From NCBI GenBank assembly GCA_963798075.1, contig CAWCRU010000029.1, positions 1 through 64,000 of the forward strand: a stretch of DNA of 64,000 nt. The letters run 5' to 3'. This document shows, piece by piece, positions 30,821-40,570 of the stretch (the first letter of the stretch is position 1; every line of letters starts with the position of its first letter). Origin of the DNA: DATAOG01 sp963798075 (GTDB lineage: Bacteria > Pseudomonadota > Alphaproteobacteria > Geminicoccales > Geminicoccaceae). Position numbers and translations under genes: made by a program. The notes under the pieces are model-generated. The model made no database searches, had not been told where the DNA came from, and was given only the letters and a program-made list of their open reading frames with translations.

Positions 30821-33409
30821 ATGCCCGCCGCGCGACCGAACGCCGAACTGGTGCCGAACCCCGCCGATGCCCGCATCCTGCCGCCGATCGCGGCGTTGGT
30901 GGTCGCGGCGCTCGGGCTGCTCGCCGGCGCCCTCTGGTTCGCGAGCGCCAGCCAGGACGAGCTCGCCCGCCAGCACGAGCGGCAGCTGATCGAGCACGCC
31001 ATCGCGACGGTGCACCGCCAGACCGCCCTCGAGGTCAAGGACTACGCCTACTGGGACGACGCCGTGGAGCATCTCGTGCTCGGCCTCGATCCGGAGTGGG
31101 CCGACGGCAACGTCGGCGCCTACATCCACGACACCTTCGGCTTCGAGTACTCCTTCGTGATCGATGGCGACGACCGGACGATCTACGGCCAGATCGACGG
31201 CGCGCGCGCGGCTGCCGACGCCTTCGCCGTGCTCGGTGCTGCGCTCGGTCGCCTGATCGTCGAGGCGCGCGCGGCCCCCGTCGTTGCCGACCAGGCACCG
31301 GAGCCCGCGGTCGGCCTGCTCAAGGCCGGGGACACGATCGTGGTAACGGCGGTCAGCCCGATGCTGCCGCAGGCCGGCTCCGAGCTGCAGCTGCCGCCGG
31401 GGCCGCGCTCCGTCCTGGTGTTCGTCAAGCGTCTGGGGCCGGACTTCGTGGCCCAGATCGAAGCCGACTTCAACTTGCAGCAGGTACGGATCGGCGCGCC
31501 GGCGGCCGCCGCCGCGATGGCTCGGATCCCGCTCGTCTCGCCGCTCGGCGACGAGCTCGCGGCGCTCACCTGGGCTCCCCACCAACCCGGCCACAAGCTC
31601 CTGGTCTGGCTGACTCCGGCGCTGTTCGGGGCGCTGATGGTCTTCCTGGGCTTCGCCGGGGTCGTGCTGCGCAACGTCCGCCGCGCCGCCGCCGTGATCC
31701 GGGATGGCGAGACCCGCTTTCGCGACATCGCCGAGGCCAGCTCCGACTGGCTCTGGGAGACCGACGCCGAGCTCCGGGTGGCGTATGTATCGGAGCGGTT
31801 CGCGACCATCGCAGGCGTCAGCCCGCAGACGATTTTGGGCCGCCCCCTGACCGAGCTGCTGCATCCGGCCGAAGACGGCGAGCGTTGGCAGCGGCATCTG
31901 GGCGACCTGGCGGCGCGGCAGCCGTTTCGCGGCCTGCTCTGCCGCCTCGACGAGGTCGCCGGCCGCGCCCACACCGTGCGCGTCGCCGGCAAGCCGATCG
32001 TCGATGCCAACGGCCGGTTCGGCGGCTATCGGGGGGCGGCGACCGACATCACCGCCGAGCTCCAGGCCCAGACCCAGGCCCAGTATCTGGCCCGGCACGA
32101 TCCGTTCACCGGCCTGCCCAATCGCCTGCAGCTGCAGGAGCGGCTGCAGCAGACGCTCGCCGAATGCCGGCGCCGGCACGGCACCGCGGCGATCTTGTGC
32201 CTCGATCTCGATCACTTCAAAGAGGTCAACGACCGCCTCGGCCACGCCGCCGGCGACCTTCTGATCAAGACCTGCGCCGGCCGGCTTGCGGCCTGCGTGC
32301 GCGAGATCGACACCGTCGCCCGCTTCGGCGGCGACGAGTTCGCCGTCCTGCAGGTGGGGATCGAGGACCTCGCCGACGTCCAGGGCCTGGGCGACCGCCT
32401 GCTGGCCGAGCTGGCGCAGCCGTTCGATCTCGACGGCCAGGAGGCCCTGGTCACGGCGAGCATCGGCGTCGCCCTGATCCCGGCCGACGGCGACGAGCCC
32501 GAACTCTTGCTGCAGAGCGCCGATATCGCGCTCTACCGCGCCAAGTCCGAAGGCGGCAACCGCTTTCGCTTCTTCGAGGCCGGCATGGATGCGCGCGCGC
32601 GCGAGCGCAAGGCGCTCGAGGCCGATCTGCGGAGCGCGCTGCACAACGGCGAGCTCGAGCTCTACTATCAGCCGTTCATCAATCTGCGCCACGGGCGGCT
32701 CGCCGGCATCGAGGCGCTGGTGCGCTGGCACCACCCCGAGCGCGGCCTGATCGAGCCCCGCGCCTTCATCGAGATCGCCGAGCAGACCGGCCTGATCATG
32801 CCGATCGGCGAATGGGTCCTGCAGACCGCCTGCGCGCAGGCGGCCGTCTGGCAGGACGTCCGGATGTCGGTGAACCTGTCGGCGGTGCAGTTCCGGCACG
32901 CCGATCTGGTCGGTGCGGTCAGGTCGGCGCTCGACCGCTCGCGCCTGGCGCCGGGCCGCCTCGAGCTCGAGGTCACCGAGTCGGTCCTGCTCGAGGATCC
33001 GCAGGAATCCCTGCTCACGCTGCTCCGGCTCAAAGACCTCGGCGTGCGCATCGCCATCGATGACTTCGGCACCGGCCCATCGAGCTTCGGTCATCTGCGC
33101 ACCTTCCCGTTCGACAAGATCAAGATCGATCGGTCCTTCGTGCGCGATCTCGACCAGGATCGCGATGCCGAGGCGATCATCAAGGCGGTGGTCACGCTCG
33201 GCAAGGGGCTCGGCATCGAGACCTGCGCGGAGGGCGTCGAGCGCGTCGATCAGCTCACGCAGCTGGCGAGCGACGGCTGCGACGAGGTCCAGGGCTACCT
33301 GTTCTGCCGGCCGGTGCCGGCCGTCGAGGTCGAGGCATTCATCGAGCGCAGCGCCGGCAGCTCGCTGCTCGCGGACTTGATGGTCGACAGGTCCGGCCGG
33401 CGGGCGTAG
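30821..33409 (+). CDS. CHASE4-PAS-GGDEF-EAL c-di-GMP protein
   Basis: An 862-residue inner-membrane signalling protein. The N-terminal helix (about 18-40) is followed by a periplasmic domain with the CHASE4-type AYWDDAVEHL motif, a second helix near 265-285, a PAS sensor (SSDWLWETDAELRVAYVSE), a GGDEF domain with intact ARFGGDEFAVL, and an EAL domain with GIEALVRW, DDFGTGPSSF and IKIDRSF. Both catalytic halves look complete. It probably makes and degrades c-di-GMP in response to a periplasmic cue. The start could also be TTG at 30794. It is a close architectural relative of the protein at 25412. Confidence 0.9.
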   Translation: MPAARPNAELVPNPADARILPPIAALVVAALGLLAGALWFASASQDELARQHERQLIEHAIATVHRQTALEVKDYAYWDDAVEHLVLGLDPEWADGNVGAYIHDTFGFEYSFVIDGDDRTIYGQIDGARAAADAFAVLGAALGRLIVEARAAPVVADQAPEPAVGLLKAGDTIVVTAVSPMLPQAGSELQLPPGPRSVLVFVKRLGPDFVAQIEADFNLQQVRIGAPAAAAAMARIPLVSPLGDELAALTWAPHQPGHKLLVWLTPALFGALMVFLGFAGVVLRNVRRAAAVIRDGETRFRDIAEASSDWLWETDAELRVAYVSERFATIAGVSPQTILGRPLTELLHPAEDGERWQRHLGDLAARQPFRGLLCRLDEVAGRAHTVRVAGKPIVDANGRFGGYRGAATDITAELQAQTQAQYLARHDPFTGLPNRLQLQERLQQTLAECRRRHGTAAILCLDLDHFKEVNDRLGHAAGDLLIKTCAGRLAACVREIDTVARFGGDEFAVLQVGIEDLADVQGLGDRLLAELAQPFDLDGQEALVTASIGVALIPADGDEPELLLQSADIALYRAKSEGGNRFRFFEAGMDARARERKALEADLRSALHNGELELYYQPFINLRHGRLAGIEALVRWHHPERGLIEPRAFIEIAEQTGLIMPIGEWVLQTACAQAAVWQDVRMSVNLSAVQFRHADLVGAVRSALDRSRLAPGRLELEVTESVLLEDPQESLLTLLRLKDLGVRIAIDDFGTGPSSFGHLRTFPFDKIKIDRSFVRDLDQDRDAEAIIKAVVTLGKGLGIETCAEGVERVDQLTQLASDGCDEVQGYLFCRPVPAVEVEAFIERSAGSSLLADLMVDRSGRRA

Positions 33410-33450
33410 CCTCGGCACGGGCGTCACTCAATCGCGAGCAGGTGGGCGAG

Positions 33451-34011
33451 ATGTCCGCAGAGCCCGGCAGGACGACCATCCGCGAAGCCGTCGCGGTCTT
33501 CGACGAGGTCGCTGAACTCGACGCCGCGGTCGAGGATCTGCTCGCGGCCGGCTTCAAGAAGTCGGACATCAGCCTGCTGGCGAGCGAGGACGCGGTCAGC
33601 AAGAAGCTCGGCCACCGTTACGAGCGGGTCGAGGAACTCGAGGACGAGCCGGACGCGCCGCGCATCGCCTATCGGACCCGGGCCTCGCCCGGCAGCAGCG
33701 ACGATGTGATCATCGGCACGCTGACCTATCTGCCGGCGGTGGTCGCGGCCGGCACGGTGGTGGCCTCGGAAGGCGTCGTCGCGGCCGCGGTCACCGGCAC
33801 CGCGATCGCCGGCGCCCTGCTCGGCAGCGTGCTGACCCGCTGGCTGGACAAGCATCACGCCGAGCAGCTGCACGAGCAGCTCGACCGCGGCGGCCTCCTG
33901 CTCTGGGTGCGGACGTCCGATCCCGACTCCCAGCGCCGCTCGGTCGAGATCCTGACCCGGCACTCCGCGCACGACGTCCACATCCACCAGCTGCCGGTCA
34001 AGCGCGGCTGA
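33451..34011 (+). CDS. Stress-type protein with a central glycine-zipper membrane segment
   Basis: 186 residues. The first half (TTIREAVAVFDEVAELDAAV, DLLAAGFKKSDISLLAS) resembles the DUF1269/heat-induced stress protein group, which folds around a two-strand ferredoxin-like unit. A Gly/Ala/Val-rich hydrophobic stretch at about 95-135 could be a membrane hairpin. The C-terminus (LLLWVRTSDPDSQRRSVEIL) looks like a second half of the same fold. The ATG at 33451 is preferred to 33442. Function unknown; it follows the GGDEF-EAL gene by 41 bases. Confidence 0.6.
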   Translation: MSAEPGRTTIREAVAVFDEVAELDAAVEDLLAAGFKKSDISLLASEDAVSKKLGHRYERVEELEDEPDAPRIAYRTRASPGSSDDVIIGTLTYLPAVVAAGTVVASEGVVAAAVTGTAIAGALLGSVLTRWLDKHHAEQLHEQLDRGGLLLWVRTSDPDSQRRSVEILTRHSAHDVHIHQLPVKRG

Positions 34012-34130
34012 CGCGAGGCCGCCGGGTCCGGCCTGGCGGCCTGGTGCCGCCCGGGCCGCTCGCGTCGGCCCTCTCATCGCCCCGGCAAATCCCGGCGTCA
34101 CAATGGCTCTCGGCCAAAACGCGAGTGAAA

Positions 34131-34147
34131 ATTAGAACAATTCGAAA
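34131..34147. promoter_or_regulatory. Irr-box-like inverted repeat upstream of fbpA
   Basis: ATTAGAACAATTCGAAA is a 7-3-7 imperfect palindrome close to the alphaproteobacterial iron control element (TTTAGAA-N3-TTCTAAA). It lies about 140 bases before the fbpA start. Iron-dependent control by Irr is inferred from the motif and the genes it flanks. Confidence 0.6.
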
Positions 34148-34158
34148 TTCGAAGCGAG

Positions 34159-34175
34159 ATTGGAATCGTTCTACT
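34159..34175. promoter_or_regulatory. Second, weaker Irr-box-like repeat upstream of fbpA
   Basis: ATTGGAATCGTTCTACT has the same 7-3-7 spacing with two or three departures from the ideal. It is 28 bases downstream of the first copy, a spacing of almost three helical turns, and near the candidate promoter. Confidence 0.4.
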
Positions 34176-34286
34176 TTGTTTTGACTTGTCATGATCTATA
34201 GTGCGGGCTATCGTGCTTGGTATCGATTATCGAAAGGCAGGTGCACGCGGGATCGCCGAAGGCCGCGGGCACTGAGGAACAGCGAG

Positions 34287-35321
34287 ATGATCAGCCCACC
34301 GACCTGCCGGGCGGCCCCGGTCGCCGGCCTGCTGGCCGCCTTGATGGTCGCCGCGCTGCCCGCGGCGGCCGCAGAGGTCAACATCTACTCGTCGCGCCAC
34401 TACGACACCGACGCCCAGCTCTACGACGGGTTCACCAAAGCCACCGGCATCGAGGTCAACCGGATCGAGGGCGATGCCGACCAGCTGATCGAGCGGATCA
34501 AGGCGGAGGGCCGCAACAGCCCGGCCGACCTGTTGATCACGGTCGATGCCGGCCGGCTCTGGCGGGCCGAGCAGGCGGGCGTCCTGCAGCCGATCTCATC
34601 GCCGGTCCTTAAGGAGCGCATCCCGGCCAGCCTGCGCCATCCCGACGGCCTCTGGTTCGGGGTGAGCCAGCGCGTGCGGATCATCATCTACGCCAAGGAC
34701 CGGGTGCAGCCGGATGCGATCACGACCTATGAGGGGCTGGCCCTGCCGGAGTGGCAAAATCGCGTCTGCATGCGCTCCTCGACCAACGTCTATAACCAGT
34801 CGCTGGTCGCCTCGATGATCGCGGCGGACGGGCTCGAGGCGACCGAGCAATGGGCCAAGGGGCTGGTCGCGAACTTCGCCCGCCCGCCAGAGGGCGCCGA
34901 CACGGATCAGATCAAGGCGGTGGCGGCCGGCGAGTGCGACGTCTCGGTGGTCAACCACTACTACCTGGTCCGGCTGATCGAGTCGGACGACCCCGATGAC
35001 CGGGCGGTCGCCGCCAAGATCGGGATCGTGTTCCCGAACCAGGCGGGCCGCGGCGCCGAAGCCAACATCAGCGGCGCCGGCGTCACCGTCAACGCCCCGG
35101 ACAAGGCCAATGCGATCAAGTTCCTCGAGTATCTGACGACCGATCAGGCCCAGATCTACTTCACCGAGGGCAACTACGAATTCCCGGCGGTGGCGGGCGT
35201 CAAGCTCGAGCCGGCGCTGGCCCGCCTCGGCCACTTCAAGACCGACCCGGTCAACGCGTCAAAATACGGCCAGAACAATGCCGCCGCGGTCAAGCTGATG
35301 GACCGCGTCGGCTGGAAATAG
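34287..35321 (+). CDS. fbpA: Ferric-iron ABC transporter substrate-binding protein
   Basis: A 344-residue periplasmic binding protein of the FbpA/ferric-siderophore-independent type. A signal peptide (ends near AAA-AEVN) is followed by VNIYSSRHYDTDAQLYDGFTKATG, where the YSSRHY motif supplies iron-ligand tyrosines. NVYNQSLVASM and VVNHYYLVRL carry further family residues. It feeds the FbpB permease at 41046-42758; no ATPase (FbpC) lies in the window. It is the first gene of a run of five genes with gaps of only 11-44 bases. Confidence 0.92.
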   Translation: MISPPTCRAAPVAGLLAALMVAALPAAAAEVNIYSSRHYDTDAQLYDGFTKATGIEVNRIEGDADQLIERIKAEGRNSPADLLITVDAGRLWRAEQAGVLQPISSPVLKERIPASLRHPDGLWFGVSQRVRIIIYAKDRVQPDAITTYEGLALPEWQNRVCMRSSTNVYNQSLVASMIAADGLEATEQWAKGLVANFARPPEGADTDQIKAVAAGECDVSVVNHYYLVRLIESDDPDDRAVAAKIGIVFPNQAGRGAEANISGAGVTVNAPDKANAIKFLEYLTTDQAQIYFTEGNYEFPAVAGVKLEPALARLGHFKTDPVNASKYGQNNAAAVKLMDRVGWK

Positions 35322-35365
35322 GGCGCCCCCAAGCCCCGACCGGCAACAAAGAGGGAGCACGTATC

Positions 35366-36655
35366 ATGTCCTGCCGCGCCCGCCTCCTGCCCGCTGCCCT
35401 GGCGCTCGCGGCGGGCGCCGCTGCGGGCGCCGCCGCCGCGGCCGCGAGCGCGCCCGAGCCGGCCGCCGTGCTCGAGACCTACGCCGACATCGCCAAGGCC
35501 ACCTACGGCGATTCGCTGATCTCGGCGCGCGCCCTGCAGGCCGCGGTCGACCGGTTGCTCGCCGAGCCGGGCGCGGCCACCCAGCAGGCCGCCAAGGACG
35601 CCTGGAAAGCGGCGCGCGTCCCCTATCAGCAGAGCGAGGCCTACCGGTTCGGCAACCCGATCGTCGACGACTGGGAGGGCCGGGTCAATTCCTGGCCGCT
35701 GGACGAGGGGCTGATCGACTACGTCGCCGCGTCCTACGGCAGCGAATCCGCCGAGAACCCGTACTACGTCGCCAATGTGATCGCCAATCCGGCGCTGACC
35801 TCGGGCGGCCGCACGATCGATGCCTCGACGATCGACGCCATGCTGCTGCGCTCGCTGCAGGAGGTCGACGACATCGAGGCCAACGTCGCGACCGGCTACC
35901 ACGCGATCGAGTTCCTGCTCTGGGGCCAGGACCTGCACGGCACCGGCACCGGCGCCGGCGAGCGGCCGTGGACCGACTACGCCAACGGCGACCAATGCAC
36001 CGGCGGCCACTGCGAGCGGCGGCGCGCCTATCTGAAGGCGGCAACCGATCTTCTGGTCTCCGACCTCGAGGAGATGGTCGGCAACTGGGCAAAGGACGGC
36101 GCGGCGCGCGCGGCCGTGCTGGCCGACCCGGCCAAGCATGGCCTGACCAGCATCGTGCTCGGTCTCGGCAGCCTCTCCTACGGCGAGCTCGCCGGCGAGC
36201 GCATGAAGCTCGGCCTGATGCTCCACGACCCCGAGGAGGAGCACGACTGCTTCTCCGACAACACCTACAACTCGCACTATTACGACGCGCTGGGGATCGC
36301 CAACGTCTATCGCGGCCACTATGTCCGGATCGACGGCTCGACCGTCGAGGGGCCCAGCCTGTCGGATCTGGTGAGGGCCAAAAATCCGGCGCTCGACGAC
36401 GAGATGCGGGCGAAGCTCGACGTGACGCAGGCGGCGATGACCGCGATGAAGAAGGAGGGCGACAGCGGCGCCATGGCCTACGATCAGATGATCGGCGAGG
36501 ACAACCCCGAGGGCAACGCCATGGTCCAGGCGGCGATCGACGGCCTGCTCGACCAGACCAGGACGATCGAGAAGATCGTGGCGGCGCTCGATCTCGGGCC
36601 GCTCGAGCTCGAGGGCTCCGACAGCCTCGACAGTCCGGAGAAAGTGTTCCAGTGA
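35366..36655 (+). CDS. Imelysin-family iron-uptake protein
   Basis: A 429-residue periplasmic protein (signal peptide, Ala-rich, cleavage near AAA-SAPEP) of the imelysin/M75 family, which includes IrpA and the EfeO-type iron proteins. The conserved GxHxxE motif is G-Y-H-A-I-E in ATGYHAIEFLLWGQD. WKAARVPYQQSEAYRFGNPI and NTYNSHYYDALGIANVYRG are also diagnostic. These proteins are iron-regulated; peptidase activity is not established for them. It is followed after 13 bases by a di-haem oxidoreductase, the standard partner. Confidence 0.9.
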   Translation: MSCRARLLPAALALAAGAAAGAAAAAASAPEPAAVLETYADIAKATYGDSLISARALQAAVDRLLAEPGAATQQAAKDAWKAARVPYQQSEAYRFGNPIVDDWEGRVNSWPLDEGLIDYVAASYGSESAENPYYVANVIANPALTSGGRTIDASTIDAMLLRSLQEVDDIEANVATGYHAIEFLLWGQDLHGTGTGAGERPWTDYANGDQCTGGHCERRRAYLKAATDLLVSDLEEMVGNWAKDGAARAAVLADPAKHGLTSIVLGLGSLSYGELAGERMKLGLMLHDPEEEHDCFSDNTYNSHYYDALGIANVYRGHYVRIDGSTVEGPSLSDLVRAKNPALDDEMRAKLDVTQAAMTAMKKEGDSGAMAYDQMIGEDNPEGNAMVQAAIDGLLDQTRTIEKIVAALDLGPLELEGSDSLDSPEKVFQ

Positions 36656-36668
36656 TCGGAAAGGGCGC

Positions 36669-38159
36669 ATGCGGCTCGCTGTGATCGCGTTGGCGGCGCT
36701 GTCCTGCGCTCTGCTCCCTGTGGCCCCGGCCGGGGCGGCGATGAGCGCCAGGCAGCGGGCCGCGATCCTCGCGCCGACCAAGGACTTCACGAAGGCGGAG
36801 CGCTGGGAGGCGTTCTCGGGCGGCACCGCGACCAACCGCACGACCTTCACCCGCGACGCCTTTTCGATGCCGTCGGCCAGCCTCTCGTTCGAGGAACGCG
36901 CCGATTTCTCGATCGGCAACGGGATTTTCCGGCGCAACTGGGTGATCGCACCCGCGTCGACCCAGGCGGCGGATGGGCTGGGACCCCTCTACAACGCGCG
37001 CGCCTGCCAGAGCTGCCACCTCAAGGACGGCCGCGGCCATCCGCCCTCGGGGCCGGACGAGACCGCGGTCTCGATGTTCCTGCGGCTCTCGATCCCGCCC
37101 GCGACCGAGGCCGAGCGCGAGCTGATCGCGAGCCACCGGGCGAGCGTGATTGCCGAGCCGACCTATGGCGGCCAGCTCCAGGATCTGGCGATCCCGGGCC
37201 ACTTGCCCGAAGGCCGGATGGTGATCGACTATCGGGAAATCCCGGTCACGCTCGCGGGCGGCGAGACGGTGCGGCTGCGCCAGCCCGACTATCGGATCGC
37301 CGATCTCGCCTATGGACCGCTCAGGCCCGACGTCATGCTCTCGCCCCGGGTCGCGCCGCCCATGATCGGGCTCGGCCTGCTCGAGGCGATAGCGCCCGAG
37401 GACATCCTGGCCGCCGCCGACCCCGACGATGCCGATCACGACGGCATCTCCGGGCGGCCCAACCGGGTCTGGAGCCTTGCGGACCAGAAAGTCGAGCTCG
37501 GGCGCTTCGGCTGGAAGGCGGGCGAGCCTTCGCTCGCTCAGCAGGGCGGCCTGGCGCTCGCCGGCGACGTCGGCGTCGGCAACCCGATGCAGCCCGCCGC
37601 CTGGGGCGACTGCACCGAAGCCGAGGCCGACTGTCGGAGCGCCCCCGACGGCAACAGCCCGCAGTACGAGGACCTCGAGGCGCCGCCCAAGGTCATGGCC
37701 CAGATCCTGTTCTACGCCCGCAATCTCGCGGTCCCGGCGCGCCGCGACGAGGGCGATCCGACCGTGCTCGAGGGCAAGCGGCTGTTCTATCAATCGGGTT
37801 GCATCGGCTGCCATCGGCCGAAGTTCGCGACCCGCCGCGACGGGGATGTCAAGGCGCTCGGCGGCCAGCTGATCTGGCCCTACACCGACCTGCTCCTGCA
37901 CGACATGGGCGAGGGGCTGGCCGACCATCGGCCCGAGGGCGAGGCGTCCGGACGGGAATGGCGGACGCCGCCGCTCTGGGGCATCGGGCTCACCGGGACG
38001 GTCGGCGGCCACAGCTTCCTGCTGCACGACGGGCGGGCGCGCAACCTCACCGAGGCGATCCTCTGGCACGGCGGCGAGGCGGAGGCTGCACGCGAGGCCT
38101 TCGTCAATCTACCCAAGGCGGAGCGCGACGCTCTGCTCGCTTTCCTGAACTCGCTCTGA
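36669..38159 (+). CDS. Di-haem c-type cytochrome-like protein (DUF1111/DHOR family)
   Basis: A 496-residue secreted protein with a signal peptide (ending near AGA-AMSA) and two c-type haem motifs, C-Q-S-C-H in NARACQSCHLKDGRG and C-I-G-C-H in QSGCIGCHRPKF. The family (PF06537-like, also called IrpB-type or thiol oxidoreductase) is usually found next to imelysins. The haems imply that it needs the cytochrome c maturation system encoded by the ccm genes in this window. It probably handles an iron redox step at the cell surface or periplasm. Overlap is absent; 11 bases separate it from the next gene. Confidence 0.88.
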   Translation: MRLAVIALAALSCALLPVAPAGAAMSARQRAAILAPTKDFTKAERWEAFSGGTATNRTTFTRDAFSMPSASLSFEERADFSIGNGIFRRNWVIAPASTQAADGLGPLYNARACQSCHLKDGRGHPPSGPDETAVSMFLRLSIPPATEAERELIASHRASVIAEPTYGGQLQDLAIPGHLPEGRMVIDYREIPVTLAGGETVRLRQPDYRIADLAYGPLRPDVMLSPRVAPPMIGLGLLEAIAPEDILAAADPDDADHDGISGRPNRVWSLADQKVELGRFGWKAGEPSLAQQGGLALAGDVGVGNPMQPAAWGDCTEAEADCRSAPDGNSPQYEDLEAPPKVMAQILFYARNLAVPARRDEGDPTVLEGKRLFYQSGCIGCHRPKFATRRDGDVKALGGQLIWPYTDLLLHDMGEGLADHRPEGEASGREWRTPPLWGIGLTGTVGGHSFLLHDGRARNLTEAILWHGGEAEAAREAFVNLPKAERDALLAFLNSL

Positions 38160-38170
38160 GGGGCCGGGGC

Positions 38171-39262
38171 TTGCGCGCCCGGCTCATCCCCGTCCTGGCC
38201 GCGGCGCTCCTTTTGAGCTCGCCTGCGCAGGCCGAGGACGCGCTCGAGCGCCTGAACCGCCAGCTCGCCGATGCGGTTCTGATTCCGGGCTACCAGCACT
38301 TCGCCGACGCCACGGCCGGGCTCGCGACCGTGGTCGCCGATTTCTGCGCCGCCCCCGACCCCGCCCGTCTGGCGGCCGCCCGCCATGGCTTCGAGGTGGC
38401 GCTCGACGCCTGGGAGCGCGTCCAGCCGATCGTGTTCGGGCCGGCCCGCGCCGGCGGCCGGACCATGATCATCCAGCTGTTCCCGGATGCGCGCGGCGCG
38501 GTCTCAAGGCAGCTCGCCAAGGCGCTCGCCGCCAGGGACCCGGCGCTGATCGCGACCGGCGGGCTGGACGGCAAAAGCGTGGCGCTGACCGGCTTTCCGG
38601 CGCTCGAGCAGATCCTCTACGACGACGCCCGGCTGCCGTCGCGAGGCGCGAGCTCGGCGGAGGCCGCCTACGCCTGCGCGCTGGCGGCGGCGATCGGCCG
38701 CAACCTCGCCGGCCAGGCGGCAGCGCTGCTCGACGACTGGCAGCGCCCGGGCGGGTTTCGCGACGCCGTCCTGACCGCGGCCGCCGGCAACGACATCTAC
38801 CAGGCCGCCGACGAGGCGACGGGCGACTATCTGAAGAGCCTGCACACGGCACTCCAGGCGATCATCGCGCTCAAGCTCGAGGGGCCGCTCGGCAAGTCGC
38901 CGGACAGCGCCAAGCCCATGCGCGCCGAGAACTGGCGGAGCGAGCGCTCGCTGGCCGACATCCGGGCCAACCTCGAGACCGCTCAGGCGCTCTACCTGAG
39001 CCCCGGCGGCTTCAGCGACGCGCTCAGGGCGCTGACCGACGAAGACCAGCTCGACAGCGCGATCCGCAAAGGCTTCGAGCGGATGTTCGCGACGCTGGAT
39101 GGGATCGGCCTGCCGCTGCACGCCGCGGTCGAGGACCCGGCCGCCCGCCCCAAGGTCGAGGCGCTGGTGGCCGAGGCCAAGGCGCTCCGCCAGCTGATCG
39201 CCCAGGAGCTGGCGCCGGCGCTCGACCTCGCGGTCGGCTTCAACGCCCTGGACGGCGACTGA
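38171..39262 (+). CDS. Second imelysin-like protein, GxHxxE motif not conserved
   Basis: A 363-residue periplasmic protein with a short signal peptide (LRARLIPVLAAALLLSSPAQA). A TTG at 38171 is chosen because the hydrophobic segment begins at once. It carries WERVQPIVFGPARAGGRTM and the imelysin C-terminal region, but the GxHxxE position reads G-F-P-A-L-E. It is therefore a paralogue with a changed metal site. Operons with imelysin, di-haem protein, second imelysin and DUF1513 protein in this order recur in bacteria. Confidence 0.82.
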   Translation: MRARLIPVLAAALLLSSPAQAEDALERLNRQLADAVLIPGYQHFADATAGLATVVADFCAAPDPARLAAARHGFEVALDAWERVQPIVFGPARAGGRTMIIQLFPDARGAVSRQLAKALAARDPALIATGGLDGKSVALTGFPALEQILYDDARLPSRGASSAEAAYACALAAAIGRNLAGQAAALLDDWQRPGGFRDAVLTAAAGNDIYQAADEATGDYLKSLHTALQAIIALKLEGPLGKSPDSAKPMRAENWRSERSLADIRANLETAQALYLSPGGFSDALRALTDEDQLDSAIRKGFERMFATLDGIGLPLHAAVEDPAARPKVEALVAEAKALRQLIAQELAPALDLAVGFNALDGD

Positions 39263-39276
39263 CCGGAGGACGAACG

Positions 39277-40426
39277 ATGGCAGGGCCCATGGAATTCGGA
39301 CGCCGCGGCTTCCTGCTCAGCCTTGCCGGCAGCGCGCTGGCGGGCTTCGGGCTCAGGGCGGCGGCGGCGCGCGGCGGCGCCGGACCGCTCTACGTCGGCT
39401 GCCGGATCGACGGCGACGGCCGCTACTTCACGAGCGGCTTCCGGGCCGACGGACAGACCGTGTTCGACCTGCAGCTGCCGGGCCGCGGGCACGCGATCAG
39501 CTTTCGGCCCGGGACCGCGCACTGCGTCGTCTACGCAAGGCGTCCGGGTCGCTTCGCCGTCGTCCTGGATGCCGGCGAGGGCGTCGCCCTGCAGCGGATC
39601 GACGCCGCAGCCGGCCGGCATTTCTACGGCCATGGCACCTATTCCGCGGACGGCCGCTATCTGCTCACGACCGAGAACGACTATGAGGCCGGGCGCGGCG
39701 TGATCGGCGTCCGCGATGCCCTGGACGGCTACCGGCAGATCGGCGAGCTGCCGTCCGGCGGCATCGGCCCGCACGAGGCGACGCTGATGCCGGACGGCAA
39801 GACGCTCGCGGTCGCGAACGGCGGCGTGCGCACCCATCCCGACTACGACCGCCTCGAGCTCAACCTCGACAGCATGATGCCCGTCGCTCGCCTATCTCGA
39901 GCTCGCGGGCGGGCGGCCGGTGGGCGAGGTGCGTCTGGCGCAGCGGCTGCACCAGCTCAGCATCCGGCACGTCGCGGTCAATGCCGCGGGCCTGGTCGCG
40001 GTCGCGATGCAGTACGAGGGCAGCAAGCGCGACCGGGTGCCGCTGGTCGGCCTCCACGACGGCCAGGGCGAGATCCGCCTGCTCCAGGCGCCGCCGGAGA
40101 TCCTGCGCCGGATGCGCCAGTACACCGGCGCGATCGCCTTCGATGCGGGCGGCGAGCTGCTCGCGGTCTCCAGCCCGCGCGGCAATCTGTTCACGTTCTG
40201 GGACGCGCAGACAGGGAGCCTCGTGCATCACGTCGAGCTTGCCGACGGCTGCGGCCTGACCGCGGCCGAGGCACCCGGCGCCTTCATCGTCAGCGACGGC
40301 CGCGGCGAGATCCTGCGGGTCGAGCCGCGCACTGGCCGACAGTCGCCGGTTCCGATCGCCGACCGGCTGGTGACGCCCTGGGACAACCATCTGACGACCG
40401 CAGCGCTGCCGGAGCGGCCGGTATAG
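39277..40426 (+). CDS. DUF1513 family beta-propeller-like protein, frameshift at 39880-39882
   Basis: A Tat-exported protein (GRRGFLLSLAGSALAG near residues 8-23) whose repeats (RGHAISFRPGTAH, YSADGRYLLTTENDYEAGRGVIGV, GIGPHEATLMPDGKTLAVANGG) suggest a beta-propeller. The frame breaks after LNLDSMMP: one extra C in the CCC at 39880-39882. The rest runs to 40426 in another frame (LAQRLHQLSIRHVAVN, ..., VTPWDNHLTTA). The corrected protein has about 383 residues. It is the last gene of the imelysin operon. Function is unknown beyond its iron-operon context. Confidence 0.85.
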
Positions 40427-40500
40427 AGCCCATCGGAGACAGTCGAAACTGACGTAGAACAATAATTAGATTAAGTAAAATCGACGTGTCTTCGCCATTT

Positions 40501-40530
40501 TATTGTTGATTCCCTCGATAAACAACAATA
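40501..40530. repeat. Inverted repeat between the DUF1513 gene and the Cys-rich gene
   Basis: TATTGTTG at 40501-40508 is perfectly repeated in inverse as CAACAATA at 40523-40530 with a 14-base spacer, in an AT-rich region. It could be an operator or a weak hairpin ending the imelysin operon. No run of T follows, so an intrinsic terminator is unlikely. Confidence 0.5.
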
Positions 40531-40570
40531 TCCGTGGATCCCAGATCAATCACTCACCGGGACGATTGGC

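Larger units (their letters stand above)
34012..34286 (+). promoter_or_regulatory. AT-rich promoter region of the iron-uptake operon
   Basis: The GC content falls sharply from about 34100. The stretch contains two Irr-box-like inverted repeats (given separately) and a plausible promoter around TTGACTTG...TATAGT (34181-34202). It ends with the fbpA ribosome-binding site (GGAACAGCGAG). Confidence 0.55.
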
